Of a DNA stretch of 64,000 nt, positions 46,401 through 59,285 are shown piece after piece. The notes under the pieces were generated by a model. The model saw only the letters and a program-made list of their open reading frames with translations. It did no database searches and had not been told where the DNA came from. Position 1 is the first letter of the stretch. Each line of letters opens with the position of its first letter. Origin of the DNA: Acanthornis magna. Lineage: Eukaryota; Chordata; Aves; Passeriformes; Acanthizidae. The DNA lies in the NCBI GenBank assembly GCA_036785705.1, contig JAWUZG010000013.1:19563001-19627000 (forward strand), read 5' to 3'. The position numbers and the translations under genes were made by a program.

Positions 46401-48562
46401 CTTCTGAGTGGCCCTGGAGTGACTTCAGTGTTCTTTCTAAATTCAGGACATTCTGGGGACTCGTCAGGAGCCGCTGAGGCGAGCTCAGATGGCTTTGCCA
46501 CAGCTCTGCGTGTGGAGATGTGCAGCTCCCAGGCACTAAGAGCAGCAGCCCCAGCTCCTTCACCCTCCCTCTCCCCAGCACACCCCCCAGGCTCCAGAGA
46601 CACCCTCCTGTTGGTCCAGCACGTCATTCCAAGCTGGAATATGCTCCCCTGGGGTTCCCATCAGAGCCTCCCACTCGCCCGTGCAGCACACGTGGCTCTC
46701 CCACTGCTCCTGCCCCTGGGCTGCTGCTGCTGCCTGGAGAGCTCTGCCCCAGCTCCAGAGGCAGGGAGAGCTTCCAGGGGGTTTGGCCATCAGGACATTT
46801 GCTTTCCCATGGTCCCTGCCCCGTTCCAGGCACCACAGGAGCTCTGGGCTGTGTGCCTGCACAGCCAAGCTCGGAGGAGGCTGAGGAATAACAGACAGGA
46901 GACCTGGGGTGTCTCAAAACACTTCAGTGTCCATCCCAAGTGATGGTTATTGGGGTTTGTGCTACCAAATGATTTCCAAAGTCAAGTGTCTCAAGTTAGA
47001 GGACTCTCAACGTTTGGGTAGAGGCCTCTAAGAGAACTCAAGTTAATAAAAGAAACCACTGCTCCCTGCATAAAAATACAAACTCCAATTTAGCCCATGA
47101 GCAAGCCCTGGAAATCCCATGTGAAATACATTTTTTAAGACCTCATTACCTGCTCCTTTCATCATTTCAGCCCCTTACAGTGCTAATTTCATAAAACCAT
47201 CACCATTATTGCCACAGGGGAATCTGATTAGCAAAGAAAGCAATGCTCTGTCACTGTTTGCCCCTTGCCACTGCCCCAAATTTTCCACAAAAAGTTGAGG
47301 AGGGCAGCGCAAGTGGGCACTGGTCCATCAGAGCTGCAGGACGAGTGAGGAAATCAGCAAGGAAATACAGGAAAATCGGCAACGTGGCTCACGTGCTGCA
47401 GCTGAAGCCAGTGGCTCACCCAGCTCAGCTGCTCAGGTATCACAGAGAAAGCCAGGAGATTAAAGGCCAAGAAGGAAATGATAATTTTCTCTAAAAATCA
47501 TCTGGGGATAACCAGAAGAATTATCTGAGTGGAAGGGTAGGATAAGATCAAATGGGTATGTGTATATATTTTATATATATATATATATGTGTGTGCCTTG
47601 AATACATTTAAGTATGGAATTAGAAGGTCTCTAATCACTACACTGAATTTTAGAAACCCTCCATCAGACACAGTGCTGGGAGAAGGAACCTAAGCTGTTT
47701 TAAGTTGGATCTTGGCAGCTTTCTGGGTGGGATTTGGTAACAGAACAGAAGGAATCTTAAATTAGAAATTAAAGGTTTTGAGAGATGGTTTTGCCCACAA
47801 GCAGATGAAAGGATATTTGTTGAGGAGTTGTCAATGAATTTTGATTGAACCATATTTAGGTTATTAAATAATTCTCTTCTTCTGAGCTTGAAAGGGCACG
47901 AGAACCTTCTGACTGGAGGTTTTCAGGGCCTGGGATATTTGGGGAGGTGTGATGCCACCCCCAGCTGGACTCAGAAATATTTTCGGGATGCAGATGGTGA
48001 GGACGGTCAGAGCTCTGGAGCCATCGGATCCCAGCTCAGGGAGGAGCAACCCTGCAGCTCCTCCTGGCAGGGAATGCCGTGGCAGGGAGGGCTGAGCGAG
48101 GGATGCTCACCCTGAGCATCCAAGGGGCACCCCCACCTCACTTCCCACCTATCGAGGACCCTGGCCTTGTCCCCTCCCTGTGGCACGCTGGGATTTTAGT
48201 GGCTTTAAGGTATTTTTTTTCTACTGATCATTCAGATTTATTTCACAGGGCCTTAAAATGCTCATAGAAAGTGCAGTTTCCAGCTCCTCTACATTCTGCT
48301 GTAAGAGAAATTGCTTGCAGCAGACTGGCCAATCAAAGACTGATTTTGTTTAATTAGACCAATTTTATGGTGCATTTTATTTAAAAGGGTTTCTCAGTTT
48401 TATTTGGCATTCACCATTTACTGTTACACTGACCTTGCAAGAAAGAAGCAGAGTTTGCAGGACCTCAGAGTTTTAATTGTCTGTTTTTCTACAGTCAGGT
48501 CTATGCTAAGAGATTAAAAATCCAGGGGCAAAAGACACAAAGAAAATGAAGGAATATTACAT
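46401..48562. other. Non-coding stretch, no gene seen
   Basis: GC-richer from 46440 to 46900, with overlapping frames on both strands and no domains. AT-rich later. One microsatellite is listed separately. Confidence 0.5.
47557..47596. repeat. (TA)n/(TG)n microsatellite
   Basis: GTATATATTTTATATATATATATATGTGTGTG-type compound dinucleotide repeat of about 40 bases. Confidence 0.93.
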
Positions 48563-48689
48563 TATAAAATATAAAATAAAATAAAATAAAATAAAATAAA
48601 ATAAAATAATAAAATAAAATAATAATATAAAATAAAATCACATAAACTAATAAAAAGTAATATAAAATAATATAAAATACAATAATAAA
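48563..48689. repeat. (AAAAT)n pentanucleotide array
   Basis: About 127 bases built from ATAAA/AAAAT units, regular on the left (about ten perfect units) and broken into AATAAT and ATATAAA variants on the right. It is a length-variable simple repeat. Confidence 0.95.
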
Positions 48690-50538
48690 GCGGCAGATAC
48701 TTTAGCCATTATTTGCCCTTTTTCCTTTGGAGCTATTAGTCTCTGCAAAGCTGAACCATCATGCTAATAAATTTCTGGGAGTGGACTTGGCAAATCTGAC
48801 GTGAAAAAGGCTGCAGGATCATTTGCCTACCAAAAAGGAAAAAAAAATAAAATGAAAAAAAAACCACTTTTAGAAAAAAGTTCTTAAAATAATTCGTCTT
48901 TTAAAAAAGCCACAGGAAAGTCAGACCTGCCCTCCATGAGGTTTGACTGAAATCTATTTATGGAATTTCCATAAGACTTTGTTCATGTTGCTAAAATTTC
49001 ATGGTAGGGAATTACTGCTCCTTTCAGATTCCAACCTTCTTAACAATCCCAAGTTATTAAACTTTCAGAAAGAACAGCCTTCCCCTTATTTTTACAGCTT
49101 GCACTCTTCGAGCTTGACAAAGATGAAACCATAATGAAAATTACAAACTGCAGGTATAGAACTCGCCGACATCACTAAACCATTATATTTTTATAAGATG
49201 AAATATAATTGGGACATTTGTTCTTTTCTACGATCTTAGATTGCCTACAGGGGTTTTTTTTGTTTAATATAAAAGTGAATTAAACTGTAAAACCTTGAGC
49301 AAAAACAGTGTTTGGCTGACGGACAGATCATGATCGGTGTTAGAAGATCAACATTTAAGAGTAGAAGGAGAGTATTAATTACCCTGCCATTGAAAAAAAA
49401 AGGTTTTCAAAACCCAGTATGGAAAGATCTGACCTTGAGGACCATCAAAGGAATAAGGAAAATATAAAAATAGTTAAAATTTTGATGTTTATAATTGGGA
49501 ATTTTGCATTCTTCTGATTTAATCTGCATTTAATCCATTTACACTGAAAGGCTCCTTCGTGTGCTCTTCCTGCCAACTTCAATCTGTTCATACAACTCCT
49601 ACAACTATTTCACTGCTTTTATTTCAGGGCCATATGAAACCCAGTGATTGGAGCCCTTCAGGATTTATAGGTGTCTTCCTAGAAGTCTTCAGAGATGTGC
49701 ATTTTTTGGTAAAGTATTAAACAGTTGTCACTTCCACTTCCAATAAAATGATTTGTGCTTCCAGAGTGTATTTCAATTTTTCACAACAGAGGCTTATTTT
49801 GGCTCTTGAGTTTTGAATACAACACGCCAGGAACCCTGTGTTTTCATAATACTAATTAAAAAAAAACATACATTTTAAACATTTTTCAGCAACCGAGTGT
49901 GAAATGTTGAAGGAATCTGTTAACATATTGATTGCTTTGAGCAGTGCTTTAAATTAGCTTTCTGTTCCTCTCCATATGGTTTTCCATTAAATTTAAATAA
50001 ATTAAAGTTCAATTATCTGGAAGAGAGGTACAGAGTCCTCCCCAGGTTGATGGATGAATTACCACTCGGGAATTCATCAGGACTCTGCCTTTGGGTTTTG
50101 GGGACCTTACACCTTCTCCTTTAGACAAGACTTCAGCACAGGTGCCAAGCTCACTGTCAGAAATAGCCCTGCAACTGGAAATTTCTTTCTCTCTGCACTG
50201 TTATGTGAGTCATGCCTGTGAAAAAAAAAAAAAAAAAAAAAAAAAAGAAACCAAAAAAACATTAAAAACAAACCCAGAAGTTCATCAGCTGGAGAGGCTC
50301 TGTGTTGGCACACACAACAGGTTCCAGCCTGCAGAGATGCAGCAGACATAAACAGGAGGATATGGCACAGATGGCGTCTTTCATTCTGAAAAATAAGAAA
50401 ATAAAATAAAACATAGCTCGTAGCTGCCTGTTGGATGCTCAGCGTGCAGAGGACAGGGGAGAAGAGAGAACAGCAGCCTCGGTATTCACACAATTGGGCC
50501 AAAACCAATTTATCGCTGTCCAGTGGAGGTTTGGGGTA
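48690..50538. other. Non-coding AT-rich stretch, no gene seen
   Basis: No exon is recognised. It includes A-runs near 48840 and 49397 and the 26-base A-run listed separately. Confidence 0.5.
50221..50246. repeat. Poly-A run (26 As)
   Basis: Twenty-six uninterrupted As followed by G and further A-rich sequence. No AATAAA or recognisable transcript body lies just before it, so a retrotransposed origin is not supported. Confidence 0.93.
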
Positions 50539-50775
50539 TATCACAGAATCCCAGACTGGTTTGGGCTGGAAGGGACCTTAAATCCCAACCCATCCCACCC
50601 CCTGCCATGGTAGGGACACCTTCCACTGTCCCAGGTTGTCCCCAGCCCTGTCCAGCCTGGCCTTGGGCACTTCCAGGGATGGAGCAGCCACAGCTTCTCT
50701 GGGCACCCTGCCACCTCACCTCACCCTAAAAAACGTCTTCCTTATATCTCACCTAAACCAATCCTCTTTTAGGTG
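50539..50775 (-). mobile_element. CR1 LINE 3' region, minus strand
   Basis: It starts with the inverted end 'TATCACAGAATCCCAGACTG', then 'GTTTGGGCTGGAAGGGACCT', 'CCATGGTAGGGACACCTTCC', 'CTGTCCAGCCTGGCCTTGGG', 'AGCCACAGCTTCTCTGGGCA', and an eroded 'GTCTTCCTTATATCTCACCT'. A small deletion removed the usual 'ccaggggc' text inside the 'GGGATGGAGCAGCC' block. Confidence 0.94.
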
Positions 50776-51330
50776 AAAAAGCATAAGTATAGTAACTGAA
50801 AAGTAAACCAAAAGTGCATAAGGAGGAGGTGTTCTGCAAGCGCTTCAGAACATCTGGAGGACACAGAGTGAGCCTGGGACGTTCTCTTTCAAAACTTGCT
50901 CTGTCCCCTCTTTGCCCCATGTCCCTCCCCATCCCTCCAGCTCCAGCCCACGGCAGAACCATCCTGGCTCCAGCCCGAGGGAATCGTGAGGAGCTCTTTG
51001 AGCTCATGAAGAAAGACAGAAACAAGGTCAGAGGTCTGCTGCTCTCATTCTCGTTTTCTCTCTTACGCAGGAGAGCATAAAACATCCATCTCAGAGCTTC
51101 TGTCAGCAGCTCAGATGATCCCAGAAGGCAAAACCTCCTCATTACAGCTCCGCCTCAAAAGTCTCATTTGCCTCAGATAAAATTGCTGCTGTGAAGGGCA
51201 TGATCAGAACCAAGAATGACCCGATGGAAATGTGATCTGCGAGAAACACTGCCCCGAGGAGCTGGGGAACGAGCCCTGTTTGCAGCAGACCGGGCACCCA
51301 CGGCAGGGTGAGCCCTGGGGCTGCTGGGGT
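50776..51330. other. Non-coding spacer before the 22-bp array
   Basis: No exon is recognised. The last part (51280-51330) contains CTGGGGCTGCTGGGGT, which resembles and probably seeds the adjacent array. Confidence 0.45.
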
Positions 51331-51744
51331 GGCTACTGGGACAGGCTGGGTGGCTACTGGGACATGCTGGGATGGCTACTGGGCCATGCTGGAGTGGCTA
51401 CTGGACATGCTGGAGTGGCTACTGGGCCGTGCTGGGATGGCTACTGGGACATGCTAGAGTGGCTACTGGGCCGTTCTGGAGTGGCTACTGGGCCGTTCTG
51501 GAGTGGCTACTGGGACATGCTGGAATGGCTACTGGGACATGCTGGGGTGGCTACTGGGACATGCTGGGATGGCTACTGGGACATGCTGGAGTGGCTACTG
51601 GGACATGCTGGAGTGGCTACTGGGACGTGCTGGGGTGGCTACTGGGACATGCTGGGATGGCTACTGGGACGTGCTGGGATGGCTACTGGGACATGCTGGG
51701 ATGGCTACTGGGACATGCTGGGATGGCTACTGGGCCACGCTGCC
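51331..51744. repeat. 22-bp minisatellite, 19 units
   Basis: Nineteen units each begin GGCTACTGGG and usually end GCTGGGAT, GCTGGAGT or GCTGGGGT. Starts fall at 51331, 51352, 51374, 51396, 51417 and then every 22 bases to 51725. Two units are 21 bases. Internal variants (GACATGC, GCCGTGC, GCCGTTC, GACGTGC) recur in patches, showing block duplication. Because 22 is not a multiple of three and the unit has no stop in any forward frame, all three forward frames stay open. The Gly/Trp/Leu-rich products are artefacts. Confidence 0.97.
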
Positions 51745-52917
51745 TGCTGTGTGGAATAGGAAGGGCTTGGCTGTCTTTGGAAGTGATGAGAAAGTCACAA
51801 AAATAGCAGCAAAACAGACCTGGTGGTAATTTTCACTTAGTGGTTACCTCTATGGTATAGCTCTATGTTTATATTTTTTAAAATGGGAGAAAATGGAATT
51901 TTACATGCATTTGTGTGTCTGTGGCACATTGGGAGTGAGGCACATTCTCCCTGGATGGAGATTTTGTAGCTATAGACACATCTGACTGTAATTTCAGTTT
52001 TTACAAGTCTCAGTGCTATCAGCCCTTTGTACGAACACTGTAGTGACATTTCTGAGGGCACACAGAGGTGCAGTCTCCTCACCCCCACGCTCGTGAAATG
52101 TCCATTTTCCTCATCCCTCTGCCCCAAATGGGACCCTCAGCCTTAAAATTTGTGCCCTCCTCCAAAACTTCCCTCACCTCCACCTCCTCGAGCCTCACCT
52201 CCAGTGGCCCCAGACGGATTGTCCCTTTCACTGAGCGTGCCATTCATCCCCACCAGCCACTAACCAGTTTTACTGTGTGAAAATGCATTAAATGACTGAA
52301 TTATTTGTTTTCAAACAACTTGCTGTGCAATCGCTCGCTTGACAGGAGCCCTCGGTGCCTTGCAATTTGCTCTGCACACGTGGCAGCTCCCAGGGAGCCC
52401 TCAGCAGACGGGTCAGGGAACAAAACACCCCTTTTAGTGAGCCTTGGCATGGTCCCCCCCAAAAAAACCATGGAGACTCTTGTCTATTGTGTCAGAGCTC
52501 TGGAGTTGTGTGAGAAGGAAATTATTCATAGTAATGGCCCTATCCAGTTGATGCTCTCCTTTTTTTTTTTTTAATTCCCAGAGTATGCATTTGTTTGATG
52601 AGATAAGACAATCAGAGAGTTTTAAACTGGCTTTTATAGGACTATTAAATTTCCCAATAGCACCATAAAAATTAATAAAATCAACTGCTGCTATTCTACC
52701 AAAAATAAACAGACCTGGTATTAAGGGCCAGGAGTTTTTTTGTTCAAGGTTCTGTTGCTGCTGCTGTTTCTGCACCAACAGGTACAAGCGGGTTTTGTTC
52801 CCTGGGATCTGTCTCACTTGCAGGAACAGGGGAAAATTAGAAAAATGACACTTGGCTTGGCCAAAACAGAGCTTTGCCACATCTGAGGCACAATTCCTTC
52901 TGTGGGCACCTCCACCT
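51745..52917. other. Non-coding spacer, no gene seen
   Basis: Mixed composition. No exon or element is recognised. Confidence 0.45.
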
Positions 52918-53010
52918 TCTAGTGGGAGGTGGCTCTGCCCATGGCAGGAGGTGGAACAAGATGAGTTTTAAGGTCCTTTCCAAGCTAAACCGTTCTGGGA
53001 TTCTGCCCAT
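52918..53010 (+). mobile_element. CR1 LINE 3'-terminal fragment
   Basis: Sense CR1 end: 'CTAGTGGGAGGTGGCTCTGC', 'CCATGGCAGGAGGTGGAACA', 'AGATGAGTTTTAAGGTCCTT' and 'TCCAAGCTAAACCGTTCTGG'. It is 5'-truncated. Confidence 0.88.
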
Positions 53011-54186
53011 CACAGCTACACAGATTTAAATTTTGAAGGGGATTTATCCAGCTGGGATCCATGAGGCCTTAATGTTGAAGGATTTTTCTTTTGCTGGGCT
53101 CACTGCTGCTCCCAAATATTTCTGTTCTCTACTTCTCCTGTGCCACGCAGCTCTATTTAAATTGGGTGGATGGCTGTGTAGAGATGGATGATCCTCTTCT
53201 TGTGTACTCCTGAAAATGAAATTTTCCATTCCTGTAATATAGTGCTTCAAACCTAACTCAGTCGTACAAAAACAGCTCGGAGGTAGGAGCTGTCTAAATC
53301 ATGCATTGAAAATTCCCCATTACATTAGTGGGGGAAAAAATCCTTTCACGTTACCTCTCTCAAGCTGCTTTAATCACTTTAAATGACTGTTATCAGTCAT
53401 TTCATTTCCTTTCTTCCACAGAAACCTTACTGCTTTCCACCACTGAGATGTTTTCAACTCGTGCTTGGAACAGAACTTGCTCCCTCCAGTGTAATTTTCA
53501 TTTTAACCTTCCCTCAATGGCCTAGAAATAATAGATTGCTAAGATTGCTTTAATAGATTGGAAATTTAAACCTTGTAGAGATAACCACCTGGATGATGTT
53601 ACAACTCAATGGAAAGGCAAAGAATAACAAACCTTAAAAGTTACTGAACTAAGACTTATGTTTTAAGGCTGCTGAAATGCCAGGCATTGTTATGACTCTG
53701 TAAAAAACTAACATTCCCTGGTGTTATGGTTCCACTGCTATTCTAATTCCTCTGCCCTGGAATTGCTTTCTGGAGTGGTAATTTGGAGGGAAGTGATTAC
53801 TGATGGAGGAAAACAAATATTTTTAATATTCCCCCGTCCTCTTCTTGATGGTCTTCACTTCCCATGGTCCTCTTAAAGCACTTGAGTGCTCTCTGCATGA
53901 ACTTCTGGCACAGGAGGAGCTTTCCGCTGAAATCTTTAAATTAATTGTCTGCCCGCACCATGTAGACCATGGCAACCTGGTTAAAAATCCTTGCAGCTTT
54001 GGGAAAAACCAGAAAGCCTTTGTGAGTGGTGGAAATCATGAGGTTTCTCTTGCCTTTGTAGTATCCAAAAGTCTGGATTTTACGGAGTATTTTCTAGACA
54101 ATTGCTGATTTTAATTCATAACCTCTCACGTGACCAGGTGCCTGCCCCTGCTGACTGTGGTAGGATTTTAGGAAGCTGATTGATGT
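53011..54186. other. Non-coding spacer, no gene seen
   Basis: The 87-residue frame at 53845-54108 is the most even-looking frame here, but it has no recognisable domain, no splice support and no repeat explanation. I leave it uncalled. Confidence 0.45.
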
Positions 54187-54350
54187 TCACAGAATCCCAG
54201 ACTGGTTTGGGTTGGAAGGAACCTTAAAGCTCACCCAGTCCCACCCCATGGGCAGGGACACCTTCCACCATCCCAGGCTGCTCCAAACCCCATCCAACCT
54301 GGCCTTGGACATGGGACTGGGCAGCCACAGCCTCTCTGAGCAGCCCCAAG
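54187..54350 (-). mobile_element. CR1 LINE 3' region, minus strand
   Basis: Starts 'TTCACAGAATCCCAGACTGG', then 'TTTGGGTTGGAAGGAACCTT', 'CCATGGGCAGGGACACCTTC', 'CAGGCTGCTCCAAACCCCAT' and 'GGCAGCCACAGCCTCTCTGA'. The block usually reading 'cttccagggatccagg' is replaced by 'CATGGGACTGG', a small internal loss. Its close textual match to the copy at 50539 suggests the same subfamily. Confidence 0.93.
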
Positions 54351-56697
54351 GACTTCCAATGGGTTCTCTGTGGTGCAAAATGCCTTCTAAAAATACTTGG
54401 TAATTTCAGGGCTTGTGCTGAAACCTCGTGGTGTTCAAACTTTCCCTCAGCGTGTGATTTTCACTGCTGCAACCAACAGCTCCAAAGGCCCAGCAACAGC
54501 CTCCCGTACTCAGCATCTCTGTATTTATCCCCAAACCATTTATTTTTAGCCTGTTTTTCTCAGATTCTAGCGGGGAGATGCTGCATTGTGCTCCCTGTGC
54601 TTTCCTTATTTATCAGGCCTGGAATCACGGAAAATATCACTTCATTCAGCTTGTGTCCTCCTCCCATGTAAATGCTTTAACATAAATATACTGAAGTTTC
54701 TCTCAGTTTCCATGTGATATCTATGACAAACAGTTTCCAAGATTTCTCATCTCCATCAGCAGTTTTCAAATGTTACTTTCCAACTCAGGGAAACAGCATT
54801 AGTCTAAAGAGAATTAAAAAACACAAGTACAGTTTATTTTAAATACATTTGCTTCAGGTTTTTTAAGAATCTACAAATCTGAGGTCAGTAGCAACTTTTT
54901 CTTCCAAACTTCCTCCTTGACACAAGATTAACAAACAATATTGCACTAATTAATCTCAAAGGAACTACCTAGGAAGCACAACCCCGTTGTGCACAGCTTT
55001 TAAAGCAATCACACCCATAGCAGAGCTGTTGTTTACAGACCATGTTCCCATCTCTCTCCTCCACAGACCCCCAGTGCAAAAAAAGCTTCTCGCTGCCATA
55101 TTTGTTAATTTTGCATACAAAAAGAAACCTGTGTGAGGGTTTCTTTTTCCCTGACCCTGGAATGACAGCAACCAGTGTGGGATGACTGCGAGCTGGGGCT
55201 TCCCAATCCCACCAGGATCCCATGCCATGGGTGCTTCCCGGGATTGCTGAGCAGCTGCAGAGCTCACCCACGCACGTGGGGATGCGGCAGCTCCCCAGCA
55301 AATATTTGGGATGACTCAAACCAGCTTCCAAAACAAGCTGCAGCACGGTGGGTTGACCTCGGCAGGAATAAACCCTGAGTGCTCTATGGATGTGGCATTA
55401 ACTCATCGCAGATGTGACGGCAGCACGGGGATTTTTGCAGTGAGTTTTCTGCACTCTGGACATTCCAAAGTTAATCAAAATGTCACTGAGATGTTAATAG
55501 TGTGAATCACTCTTTTTTGGAGGGAGTTTGGGTTTGGTGGGCTCAAATCCTTCCCTTCTGCTCCGTCCCCTTGGGATCGGAGCTCCCCAGACCTGCGGTG
55601 GATCCAGTCCTTGTGCCAACTCACCCTCCAGGCTGAGGAAGAGCTGCCAATGCTTCTGGTGGTGCAAAAACACTCCCCAGTTGTAAATCACACCACGCCA
55701 GCCATCGGCGCAGACAGATATGGTGACATCTGCCTGACAAATCCAACACGCCGAGCATCTCCTGCTTGACAACTTTACAAATGCTTTTGCAGCCTGTGAT
55801 AATGGAAGGCTGTCAGTCAAAACTCTCCTACGTCTTTCACTCGCATCAAATACTTGACTTTATCATAAATAATGGGGAGTTAATTACTGCTCTGATGTGA
55901 TCTACTCCAAAGCTGCCCCAGAAATGTCACAGTTATTAAACTGATTGCTCTGGCTTGCCTCTACTCCTTATAACATTTATTTTAACCCGGTCCTTAGCAC
56001 ACAAAAATCTACCAGCAGTGTAAATAGACTCTCCAGTAAGTAAATTCTAGTTCAAGTGAGGAAAAATGATGTTTTGGAGCAGGATCCACCCACACGCTGA
56101 GTTGATCTTGAAATATCATTCTCATCAAGTTCTGGCACATGATGCAAATCCCGGTACGATCGTTGCAGGATATCAGGCAGCAAGGCTACACAAACATTGG
56201 CAAGGCTTCTCTTTTTCCTTCCACTGTGTTTACCTCAGACATAAAACTCGAAGCCTCCGAGCCTGCAGTGGAATATTGGAAGCACGGAGAAGGTAATGGA
56301 GCCGTGCAGCCACAGGGGAGAGGTGGAAGGGTTTCCTCTCTCGTCTGCGCTCTCCTGCTCCTCCTGCAGCTCCAGGGAATGCTGACCTGCTGCAGAGGCT
56401 GGAGCAGGACTCTCAGGGGTCCAACACCAGCGGGATGTGCATCACCCAAGAACAGCACATCAGCCCCCTGGGGATGAGCCCTAAACATGACCTCAGAGAG
56501 TGGAGGCAGAGAGCAAAACTCGGCTGTAGCTCGAGATGTGAGCGTGTGGACTCGTTGGGAAGCCTGACATTAACTTCCCACCTCAGACCTGCTGGCCCCT
56601 TTTCAGAAGTGCTGCTCAGCTTGGACCAACTCCACCAGTGCCCGGAGGAGTCCTGCAGTGCCGTGGGTGATCACAGCATTCCATCACCACCATGTCA
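54351..56697. other. Non-coding stretch, no gene seen
   Basis: No exon, RNA gene or repeat family is recognised. Frames on both strands overlap at 54965-55380 and 56066-56490. Confidence 0.5.
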
Positions 56698-56768
56698 TCC
56701 TGGGGCTTGGAACTGGGGGATCTTTGGGGTCCCTTCCAACCCAAGCCTTTCCATGACTCTCTGATTTT
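56698..56768 (+). mobile_element. CR1 LINE 3'-terminal fragment (worn)
   Basis: Sense text 'TTGGAACTGGGGGATCTTTG', 'GGGTCCCTTCCAACCCAAGC' and 'CTTTCCATGACTCTCTGA' follows the CR1 end with several substitutions. It is short and old. Confidence 0.75.
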
Positions 56769-59171
56769 TCCAGAAGCAAGGTTTTCTTTTGACAAAAGAG
56801 CCCAGTTTGCATTTGAGAGGGCTGGCAGCAATGGAGCTATTGATCTTCCTTCCTTAAATACATTGTTCTTGTGGTTTAAATGAAATATGTGAACTGCATT
56901 GGAAAGATTTCTCTGCATCTAGAGTGTGTCAAAGCTTGCCCTCGTACATCAGTGGATATTAAATCATCATATTCTCATTTATATGTAAACCCCAAGATGC
57001 TGATGGAGTCAAGCACTGTTATGTGTGTGTATTTGAGGATCTAATTTTACGCTGTGTATTATTTTATAGTTATCAGGCTGGGTTCTGCTGGCTTGACTCT
57101 ACAGCCTTTAAAAGAAAGCAGTGGAAGAAGAATGGATTTTGCAGTTCTTTGATGGGCGGAATTAAAATGTCCTGCCCAAACCAAAACTGCATATGGACTA
57201 TTTGTAAACATTTGCCTTGTTTACTTCCAATAACAATGCAGCCTGTTTTTTATACAGGAAATTCTTTCAGAGCAAAAACCAACACACATTTTTGTTGAAA
57301 TGCTGGGTTTAAAACCAGCTGAGCTTTGTTTCCAAACAAGCAAATCTGTAGGTAATTTGATTTAAAATTAGCAAGCAATAAACCTGTTTTTTTGATCAGA
57401 ACTATTTTTGCGTGGGTGATCATACCACGCAGACAAGCAGTGATTTGTCCTCAAGTCTGTTCTTGCAGGGGCAGCAAACACCCATCCTACTCACAGGGGT
57501 GAGCCAAATCACCTGAAGACTTGTGGCATTTAAAATGCGACCTTTCCCCACCATTTGGTGGTTCAAGAAGCCTGGGAGGTTTTATTTCTCTGCCCAGGGG
57601 CAGAAAGCAGATCTCTCACAGGTGCCAGGGGGTACACACTAAATATGAGGCACATCCCTGACCAAGACACTTTGTACCCACAAAAACCAGCACACAGAGG
57701 AGGAAAACCTTTGCCCAGGATGTCAATCAGAGATTCTTTTCCCCACTGTACCAAATGCACAGATTTTTTCCAAATTTTATACTGCAGTACTCCAGATTTT
57801 CTGATAACCTTTCCTTCTGTCAGTGTTTTTGGGTCGGAATGAGTGCCTGGTACACACGGTGGGAACTAACCCACAAAGCTGAAAGCTGCTGGGGATCTTC
57901 ACAGATCACATCCCAAAAGCTCTCAGTGTTTTGGTTTAAAGCTCTGCAAAACTCTTCGCGGGTCCATTTTATCACCTGGAGAAGAATATGTGACCGCAGA
58001 ATTAACAGCTCTTGCACTTAATTTGTCAGAGGGGCAGATGCAGCTTCACCATCAGAGTTTCAGTGCTCAGTGTCACAATTCCGAGGGCCAGGCCAGCAGC
58101 TGCTGGTGATTTATGGCACTGGGGCTGCCTCAAGCAATGAGCTTTGGATGGCTCCCAGCACCTGCGTGGGTGAGGAGTCAGGGATTGAGGAGCTTCTTTC
58201 CCTGCCTACATGGATTTTAAAAATGGAAGGCTAATTTTGTGATACCTGCCACATTCCGGTGGTGGATTTTTATATAATCTCATTTTTCAACTGAGATGGA
58301 AAGCCTTCCTCTCCAGATAAATCCACTTCAGATAAGTAAAGCTGGGAGTCTTTCTCTTCTGCCTGATTTTAATACTTCTAATTCATCAGTTGTAGGTTTG
58401 TACCTAAGTCCCACTGTATCTTCTCTACCGTCCAGACAAAATTTAAATGTTGAAAACTTGCTGTATGCTCTCTTTTAAAACAACAGATTTTAGCTTAGAA
58501 GATTTGGAATTTGGATGTTTAAAAAATGACATAAATCATGACTCTTTGTTGTTTTGGTGGAGACTCCCACCTCTTTCTGGGTTGCTTGCTTTGGGACAGC
58601 CGGAGGATGTGAGCAGCTGCCATGCAAAATGAGTGTGAGAAACATGCACAACCCTTTTGTCTTCTTGGTGAGTCACTCCAGCCCTCTGGATTCTCCCTTC
58701 CTGCATCCCAGAAAAATAGGAGAAGGCTGGATTTTGAGCAGACAGGCACCAGCAGGAGCAGGTAGGCAAGCCCAGCATTCCCAGGGCCCTGTGAGTGTCA
58801 GGTTAGGGAATGGGACCTGCTGAAATCGAGCACAGGAAAGAGGGAAAAGATCTTGAGAGCTCGCAGTAAGGGCTGGGATTGCCCATCCAGAAGCGGTTAG
58901 CAAAGAAAATGAAATCGCAAGCTGAAAGCCTGTTGGTTTTGCTGCCGTTTCTAGCAGCCTTAGCTCTGATGTTGGTTTGAAGATGCCGCCCCTGTGGCAG
59001 GGAACAATTAATCCATTCCAGTCGCTGCGGATCAGGAGCTGCTGCCGAAGCCAGGAATGATGTGCAATCCCCACAGGCCCTCTGGGGCTGCTGGAGACAC
59101 ATCTCCAGCACCAGCCAAGCCACTTATCACATCCTGTTCACAGTTATCCTGTCCATGCTTGTCTTTTCTCA
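56769..59171. other. Non-coding stretch, no gene seen
   Basis: No exon, RNA gene or repeat family is recognised. Frames are short and overlap on both strands. Confidence 0.5.
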
Positions 59172-59285
59172 CAGAACCACAGGTTTATGGAGTGGTTTGG
59201 GTTGGAAAGGACACAAAATCCCAGAGTTCCAACCTCCAAGGACTCCTTCCCTTAGCCCAGGTCCCCCAGAGCCCCATGGGCCTTT
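59172..59285 (-). mobile_element. CR1 LINE fragment, minus strand (worn)
   Basis: Inverted end 'CACAGAACCACAGGTTTATG' and 'GAGTGGTTTGGGTTGGAAAG', then 'GACACAAAATCCCAGAGTTC', 'CAACCTCCAAGGACTCCTTC' and 'CCTTAGCCCAGGTCCCCCAG'. The first half matches well and the second is degraded. Confidence 0.75.

Noticed and set aside
50221..50246. Poly-A run as the tail of a processed pseudogene
   Set aside because: No AATAAA and no recognisable transcript-like sequence sits before the run, and no target-site duplication is visible.
51232..51829. Gly/Trp/Leu-rich repeat protein of about 175 residues
   Set aside because: It is the 22-bp minisatellite read in three frames. The unit length is not a multiple of three, and all forward frames are open equally.
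53845..54108. 87-codon open frame with fairly even composition
   Set aside because: No acceptor, donor or domain supports it, and a chance frame is the simpler reading.
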